Source: Orientia tsutsugamushi (lineage in GTDB: Bacteria > Pseudomonadota > Alphaproteobacteria > Rickettsiales > Rickettsiaceae). From it: a DNA stretch of 64,000 nucleotides. Within the stretch, counting starts at the first letter, position 1. Each line of letters opens with the position of its first letter. The stretch covers positions 558,001 to 622,000 of the forward strand of contig NZ_LS398548.1 of the NCBI RefSeq assembly GCF_900327275.1. The letters are read 5' to 3'. The notes below the pieces were generated by a model. The model saw nothing but the letters and a program-made list of their open reading frames with translations. It ran no database searches and was not told the origin of the DNA. Positions 59,387-64,000 of the stretch are shown one piece after another. Made by a program: the position numbers and the translations under genes.

Positions 59387-59872
59387 TTAATGCCTGCTAG
59401 AAGAGATTTTAAAATAGTTACTGCCAAAAAGTTCAGAGAATACTTTGCCAATCATTCTTTCAACATTTATAGCTGATTGTGTAAAATATATTTCCCCTTT
59501 GTCTGCAATATAATTTTCCTCTATTCCAGGAATAATAGTAATATACTTCTCCCCTAGTAGTCCTCGGTTCATAATTATTGCTTGAGAATCATTAGGAAGA
59601 TTTATATCTGCAGATAGTTTTAATTCTACAGCTACATCAAAAGATAACGGCACTAGAGTTAATTTTTCAACTGTGCCAATCTTAATACCAGATACGAATA
59701 CACTGCTCCCCTTGTTTAATCCTTCAACATTCTGAAAAGTAGCAAAAACAGTTTTAAAGTTATTATCTTTTATATAATAATCATTATATGTTTTATAACC
59801 AAAATATATGCATAGTGTAACAAATAGCATTACACAAAAGCCTATAAATGTTTCTAAATAACTATACTGCAT
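59387..59872 (-). CDS. mlaD: MlaD-family lipid-transport protein
   Basis: 161 residues. One N-terminal membrane helix (FIGFCVMLFVTLCIYFGYKT) is followed by the MlaD/MCE domain: FQNVEGLNKGSSVFVSGIKI with GTVEKLTL, and the QAIIMNRGLLGEKYITIIPG segment. In other Gram-negatives MlaD forms a periplasmic hexamer that ferries phospholipids for the MlaFEDB complex. The partner ABC genes are not adjacent here. Confidence 0.92.
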   Translation of the reverse strand: MQYSYLETFIGFCVMLFVTLCIYFGYKTYNDYYIKDNNFKTVFATFQNVEGLNKGSSVFVSGIKIGTVEKLTLVPLSFDVAVELKLSADINLPNDSQAIIMNRGLLGEKYITIIPGIEENYIADKGEIYFTQSAINVERMIGKVFSELFGSNYFKISSSRH

Positions 59873-59876
59873 ATTC

Positions 59877-60239
59877 TTATTTTTTTGGTTGCCAAGATTT
59901 ATAATCAGAAGATACTTCTTGTCTTAACAAGCTATCACCATTTCTTATTAATGGAGAATATGAAAATTCCGTACCAGTCATATTTGGTATTCTGTTAATT
60001 TGCCAATCATACTTTTTAAAATTTGCTAGATATGGAGCATGATCAGTCATATAATGCAGCCATTGATACCACTCGCATGGTATTGATGAAGGATCTTCTA
60101 TACCATTAAAAATTATTATTCTCTTTTTATTCTTTAAATGATTACTTTTCATTAAAGAAATATAATAATTATTACCATATTGGTCAACACCAACAAACTT
60201 ACTTGTATATCTAATCAAGAAATTTCTTAGTATTTTCAT
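59877..60239 (-). CDS. NDUFA12-family NADH:ubiquinone oxidoreductase accessory protein
   Basis: 120 residues of the B17.2/NDUFA12 family: YTSKFVGVDQYGNNYYISLM, then RIIIFNGIEDPSSIPCEWYQ with WLHYMTD, and the aromatic-proline-rich C-terminus (EFSYSPLIR). In alphaproteobacteria and mitochondria it is an accessory subunit or assembly factor of complex I. Its start lies within the end of rnhA (29-base overlap), and it precedes mlaD by four bases, so the three are likely one transcript. Confidence 0.9.
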   Translation of the reverse strand: MKILRNFLIRYTSKFVGVDQYGNNYYISLMKSNHLKNKKRIIIFNGIEDPSSIPCEWYQWLHYMTDHAPYLANFKKYDWQINRIPNMTGTEFSYSPLIRNGDSLLRQEVSSDYKSWQPKK

Positions 60240-60717
60240 TATTTTTAACTATTTTCATTGCTTCAATTTTTCCATTAGTTGCTAATTTATCAGCAATTTC
60301 ATTACCTATATTGCCAGAGTGTCCCCTCACCCAATGCCAACTAACTTGGTGTTTTTGAATCAAAGTATATAACGACTGCCATAAATCAACATTACAAACC
60401 AATTGCTTATTGCTTGTTTCCCAATTATTTTTTATCCACTTTTTTATCCATTTAGTAATACCCATTTGAACATACTGACTATCAGTATATAATTCTACTT
60501 TACAGCTATACTTAAGAAGCCGCAACGCCTCTATTGTTGCTGTTAACTCCATTCTATTATTTGTAGTATTTATGTTAGATCCATAAACTTTTCTTTCATG
60601 ATTCTTATAACTTAAATATACACCCCAACCTCCTGGTCCTGGATTACCGCTGCATGCACCATCTGTATATATCTTAACTGGAATGTTATTAGTAGCAGAG
60701 CAAGCATAGTCAATCAC
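60211..60717 (-). CDS. rnhA: Ribonuclease HI
   Basis: 168 residues. The catalytic residues lie in IYTDGACSGNPGPGGWG (Asp), MELTATIEAL (Glu), LYTDSQYVQMGI (Asp) and the final HSGNIGNEIADKLA (Asp), so the active site is complete. It removes RNA from RNA-DNA hybrids. The start codon is GTG at 60717, overlapping the sspB stop (TAGTG), a typical coupling junction. A C-terminal tail rich in Asn and Lys extends past the fold. Confidence 0.96.
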   Translation of the reverse strand: MIDYACSATNNIPVKIYTDGACSGNPGPGGWGVYLSYKNHERKVYGSNINTTNNRMELTATIEALRLLKYSCKVELYTDSQYVQMGITKWIKKWIKNNWETSNKQLVCNVDLWQSLYTLIQKHQVSWHWVRGHSGNIGNEIADKLATNGKIEAMKIVKNNENTKKFLD

Positions 60718-61244
60718 TAGATTTTCTTCCTAAAGCTGTCGAGACTAACAACTTTATTTCCTACTATGTCTTTCATATTTTTCAACTTTTCATTTGTGGC
60801 TACTAACTGATCGCAATATTGATTTTTATTTTCTTTGTTACTGTCCTCAACAATACCATCTACATTTTTATAAAGCTGCTGCTTATACTTATTTACATAA
60901 TAAAACAGCTTGATTCTTAGCTGAGCTTCTGGATCAATAAACATAATTATTGATTTCCATGGAACAACAATTTTTTCAATTTTACCACTAAAACTTAGAC
61001 AAACTGAAAAAAAATCACTCTCAATTACTAAATCTGAAAACTGATGTTGTAACACAATAGTCATTTGTTCTAAATACTTAACTCTTAAGTGTTCAGATAT
61101 TTTTACACCTGGAAATGTTGTACAAAATGATATATAAAAATAATTATCTTCAAAATTGCAGTTAGTAGAAGCAAACTTAAGAGCTTGTTTAACAACATTT
61201 AACATTGATTGATCAATAAGTTCTTCGTAATTGATTTTTTTCAT
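60717..61244 (-). CDS. sspB: SspB-family ClpXP adaptor protein
   Basis: 175 residues, alphaproteobacterial SspB type: YFYISFCTTFPGVKISEHLR, EQMTIVLQHQFSDLVIESDF and FFSVCLSFSGKIEKIVVPWK form the substrate-binding Sm-like core. The disordered linker and C-terminal ClpX-docking tail (VVSLDSFRKK) follow. It delivers ssrA-tagged and other substrates to ClpXP. It is the first gene of the sspB-rnhA-NDUFA12-mlaD-hisS-nusB run. Confidence 0.88.
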   Translation of the reverse strand: MKKINYEELIDQSMLNVVKQALKFASTNCNFEDNYFYISFCTTFPGVKISEHLRVKYLEQMTIVLQHQFSDLVIESDFFSVCLSFSGKIEKIVVPWKSIIMFIDPEAQLRIKLFYYVNKYKQQLYKNVDGIVEDSNKENKNQYCDQLVATNEKLKNMKDIVGNKVVSLDSFRKKI

Positions 61245-61372
61245 TGTTATTTACCAAGACTCTAAGTTTAATATCTTATTTAAATTTACTTATCAGACTT
61301 ATGAATCATATTATTATAGAGTAACACTTATCAAATGTCCATAATTTTACTAATCACGCAACTTTACTGTTT

Positions 61373-62197
61373 TTATTTAAGATGACAAACAATAGCTTTG
61401 TTTTTTTCCCTAGCTTCATTAACCCCCTGTTGTAATTTATCAACTAAGCCTGTATATACCTTATTACCAATGACTGTGAGTGGTACTCCATTTAAATTAC
61501 ACTTAGAAGCTATATTATTAATCATAGACAATATATTCTGTACATTAGAGCTATTAGTTAAATTATTAACTTTATCAACATCTATTTCAGCTTCAACTAA
61601 GATATTTTCAATATCCTGTAAAGTAACTTTAGTTAAACTCATTATTTTATTATGGAATATATGAAATTTACTTGGAGCTATTTCGTAGACTGCTAAAGCA
61701 ATTTTAGCAGCATGTTCTGATAGCCCTCCCAAGATTGTTAAAGGTACCCATATAATTTTTATATCTTCATTTTCAACAATTAACTTATTAACTATGTTAT
61801 TTAATAGTTTGCAATATTTACAATTATAATCATAAAAAATAGTTATAATTATATCACCATGTGTATTGCCAACCATAGGCAAGTTATGAGTATCATGCAA
61901 AATTTTGAGTTGTTCACTAATAGCATTAGCAAGATACTCTTGTTCTTGCTGCTGTTGCTTTTGTTGCATAATTTCGATAGACTCTATAATTACCTCAGGA
62001 TGACTAAGAATATATTGTCTTATCTGATCATTAATTTTTTCAGGAGTTAGCTCATTAGCTTGATATGGAACTAGCTCTATTGTAGTTGATGCATCTTTTA
62101 ATAATTTAGCGCAAACTATACTAATGCTATTACACAGAATCATTAGTAATAATATTATTATAGCAACTGTTTTTTTATATAAGGATAATATCATCAT
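61373..62197 (-). CDS. DsbA-family thiol:disulfide protein
   Basis: 274 residues. An N-terminal membrane signal (TVAIIILLLMILCNSISIVC) leads to a helical linker with a Gln-rich patch (QQKQQQQEQE). The thioredoxin fold follows, with its active site FYDYNCKYCKLLN (CKYC) near residue 124. It continues with IIWVPLTILGGLSEHAAKIA and the cis-Pro NGVPLTVIGNKV. This is the BdbD/DsbA-like family seen in Rickettsiales and probably oxidises or isomerises periplasmic disulfides. It is monocistronic. Confidence 0.9.
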   Translation of the reverse strand: MMILSLYKKTVAIIILLLMILCNSISIVCAKLLKDASTTIELVPYQANELTPEKINDQIRQYILSHPEVIIESIEIMQQKQQQQEQEYLANAISEQLKILHDTHNLPMVGNTHGDIIITIFYDYNCKYCKLLNNIVNKLIVENEDIKIIWVPLTILGGLSEHAAKIALAVYEIAPSKFHIFHNKIMSLTKVTLQDIENILVEAEIDVDKVNNLTNSSNVQNILSMINNIASKCNLNGVPLTVIGNKVYTGLVDKLQQGVNEAREKNKAIVCHLK

Positions 62198-62326
62198 AAT
62201 TATTACAAATTTAGTATTTTTATTAAAAAGTTACTTTATCATCGACCTTAAGTAGCCAGTTTCTAATAAATTAATATACACCATAATCTGCACCTCTACT
62301 TTAATACTTAGTAGCAATTAATAATA

Positions 62327-62647
62327 TTATTTTGAAATGCAATACTTCTCAAACTTATTAGTTTCATCCTTATACAAATCAGCTTGAGGTAGTGGAGCTT
62401 TTTTATGTAAAATCTGTGGCCATTTCTTAGAAAATTCCTGACCAAGCTCTATCCATTTAATTAACTCTTCAGCTTCTGGTTTTATAGCTCCTACTGGACA
62501 TTCTGCTTCACAAACACCACAATCAATGCATTTTTCAGGATCAATAACAACCATCATTTCTCCTTCATGAAAGCAGTCTACAGGACAGACTTCTACACAA
62601 TCAGTATACTTGCATTTTACACAAGAATCTGTAACAACGTAAGTCAT
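62327..62647 (-). CDS. fdxA: Ferredoxin, FdxA (7Fe-8S) type
   Basis: 106 residues. The N-terminal cysteines ([18 protein letters not shown]) hold the 3Fe-4S and part of the 4Fe-4S cluster, and [13 protein letters not shown] completes the second cluster. This is the alphaproteobacterial FdxA pattern with a C-terminal extension ([16 protein letters not shown]). It transfers electrons in the cytosol. It starts four bases after ccmC, so it is probably in the same transcript. Confidence 0.93.
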   Translation of the reverse strand: MTYVVTDSCVKCKYTDCVEVCPVDCFHEGEMMVVIDPEKCIDCGVCEAECPVGAIKPEAEELIKWIELGQEFSKKWPQILHKKAPLPQADLYKDETNKFEKYCISK

Positions 62648-62651
62648 AATA

Positions 62652-63362
62652 TTACCTAAAACTCGTAGAATTAAATAACTTTAATCGAATAAATAGTATA
62701 TTTACTCTACAAATAATTACAATAATAAAATAAATTACAAATGCTAAGAACATTACTATCAGAGGTTTTAACATTGAAATATGAATAGCTGGTCCTCCGA
62801 TTTTTAGAACGCTAGATTGTTGATGTAGCGTGCTCCAAATGTTAACTGAAAATTTAACGATAGGTATATTAATAACTCCAATTAGAGAAGTTACTGCAGC
62901 TGGCTTTTCACAGCGTAATATATTATCTCCAGCATTTACTACTATAATATAACTTAGATATAATAATAACAATACTAGCGTTGATGTTAATCTAGCATCC
63001 CATACCCACCAAGTACCCCAAGTCACTTTTCCCCAAATTGAGCCGGTAATCAACGTAATTGCTGTAAAACAACAACCGATAGGAGCTGCTGATATAGCAA
63101 TTATATATAACATTCTAATCTTCCAAACTATTGATCCAAAGCTGCATATAGCCATTATAACATATATCATTACTGCTAACCATGCTGATGGAACATGTAT
63201 ATACATTATTCTTACTAACTCTCCCTGCTGATAATCAATTGGAGAATTAAAAAGCGCTAAATAAATACCATAGCTAAAAATAGCTACAAATATAACTATC
63301 AAATAAGGTAATATTTGTCGTGATAACTGTAAAAAAATTTTAGGATTAAGTAACTTAAGCAT
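62652..63362 (-). CDS. ccmC: Haem exporter protein CcmC
   Basis: 236 residues with six membrane helices. The haem-handling tryptophan motif [20 protein letters not shown] lies at about residues 111-130, and the periplasmic histidines are in [11 protein letters not shown] and a later STLHQQ. CcmC attaches haem to CcmE for cytochrome c maturation. It overlaps pgeF by eight bases. Confidence 0.95.
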   Translation of the reverse strand: MLKLLNPKIFLQLSRQILPYLIVIFVAIFSYGIYLALFNSPIDYQQGELVRIMYIHVPSAWLAVMIYVIMAICSFGSIVWKIRMLYIIAISAAPIGCCFTAITLITGSIWGKVTWGTWWVWDARLTSTLVLLLLYLSYIIVVNAGDNILRCEKPAAVTSLIGVINIPIVKFSVNIWSTLHQQSSVLKIGGPAIHISMLKPLIVMFLAFVIYFIIVIICRVNILFIRLKLFNSTSFR

Positions 63363-64000
63363 TATTGATCACTATAGTAGATAATATATGGTAATTTATA
63401 TGACGATCACGTCTATAGCTTGGATACAATTTTGGTAACAAGTAAGTATTATCTTGATAAACTTTAACTATCTCAACATTTTCTTCTAATAATTTTGCTT
63501 GTACAAGACCTACCAAATCAAATAAAAATTTACCATCAAAGTCTAATGGTTTAAAAAAAGATTGATAATCGCTATTTTCTTGTATAAAAGCACTATACAA
63601 ATTTTGATCAACTTCATAAGAAGCTTGTTGAATAGCCGGTCCTATTATAGCTTTTATATTAACCATATTATTTAAATTTCGCATTAAGTAAATAACATTC
63701 TTTAGAATATTAGCTTTAGTACCTCGCCAACCACAATGAGCTGCTCCAATTGTTGTGCCATCTCTATCAAACAATAGAACAGGCACGCAATCAGCTGTTT
63801 GAATGCTCAGTATTAACTGCGAAAGATTAGTAACTACACCATCAGCAACAGGTTCATGTATACAGTTAATCTCCTTAGCGTAATATACACTATTGCCATG
63901 TTTTTGATTTAAGATCATCAGACCTTTGGCTGAAAAATAATTGATAACTAACTGCCTATTATTTGCCACTTGCTTAGAATTAATAGTTTTATTATCCTGA
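63355..64000 (-). CDS. pgeF: Peptidoglycan editing factor PgeF (laccase domain), cut by window edge
   Basis: The minus-strand frame is open to the window end, so the annotated GTG at 63969 is probably internal. Family landmarks are LNQKHGNSVYYAKEI (His ligand), TADCVPVLLFDRDGTTIGAA then HCGWRGTKANILK, and the C-terminal HINYHILSTI. The Cys-His zinc-site residues are present. YfiH/PgeF proteins remove wrongly inserted L-Ser from peptidoglycan precursors and some act on adenosine. Overlap with ccmC suggests one operon. Confidence 0.88.
   Translation of the reverse strand, partial: QDNKTINSKQVANNRQLVINYFSAKGLMILNQKHGNSVYYAKEINCIHEPVADGVVTNLSQLILSIQTADCVPVLLFDRDGTTIGAAHCGWRGTKANILKNVIYLMRNLNNMVNIKAIIGPAIQQASYEVDQNLYSAFIQENSDYQSFFKPLDFDGKFLFDLVGLVQAKLLEENVEIVKVYQDNTYLLPKLYPSYRRDRHINYHILSTIVINNA

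Overview
The window is AT-rich (by eye around 30% GC) and comes from an obligate intracellular alphaproteobacterium of the order Rickettsiales. Orientia tsutsugamushi is the best fit. The housekeeping genes are alphaproteobacterial in type (NDUFA12-like complex I protein, SspB adaptor, cytochrome c maturation gene ccmC, ProP-like permeases, an RpoB with the alphaproteobacterial insertion). Between them lies an unusually dense litter of decayed insertion sequences, miniature inverted-repeat elements (MITEs), integrase and F-type conjugation (tra) remnants, and ankyrin and TPR fragments, which is the hallmark of Orientia. The species is an inference; no marker gene such as the 56-kDa antigen is present.

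Layout. 1-3.8 kb: a DUF2610-like gene cut by the window edge, hemF, miaB and an S49 peptidase. 3.9-6.3 kb: nested IS remnants and traC/traV debris of a conjugative island. 6.5-7.75 kb: tyrS. 7.75-10.6 kb: a repeat family, a MITE, an integrase pseudogene, the intact DUF2610-like gene and two IS halves. 10.8-17.3 kb: two large genes, a cytoplasmic-type pentapeptide-repeat protein of about 1,200 residues and an Sca-like autotransporter. 17.3-21.5 kb: IS, ankyrin and integrase remnants and a group II intron-like fragment. 21.5-26.6 kb: a small Trm112-like gene, initiator tRNA, rpmE-rpmB, two transporters and an unknown Ser-rich protein. 26.9-29.9 kb: a serine hydrolase and aspS.

30.2-43.3 kb is the conserved transcription/translation block on the minus strand, read as tuf, tRNA-Trp, secE, nusG, rplK, rplA, rplJ, rplL, rpoB, rpoC. 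43.5-50.1 kb holds an acyltransferase, recR, yciB, an FTR1 iron permease with a cupredoxin partner, tRNA-Lys, a degenerate GGDEF-EAL protein and a glutamine-type ABC transporter pair. 50.5-55.8 kb is a second repeat-rich island around one intact nucleoside-phosphorylase-like gene. 55.8-64 kb: rnpB, a glutathione-transferase-like gene, then a minus-strand run pgeF, ccmC, ferredoxin, dsbA-like, sspB, rnhA, NDUFA12-like, mlaD, hisS, nusB.

The mobile DNA falls into a few families: an IS5-like element with its exactly palindromic 147-bp derivative, an IS982-like element with a 351-bp derivative, an IS630-like element with a derivative of about 107 bp, one further small inverted-repeat element, a repeat of about 160 bp near integrase remnants, and fragments resembling a group II intron. 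Many are nested, which gives a relative chronology. I found no CRISPR array, no convincing defence system and no intact prophage; the most unusual content is the repeat biology and several unassigned proteins.
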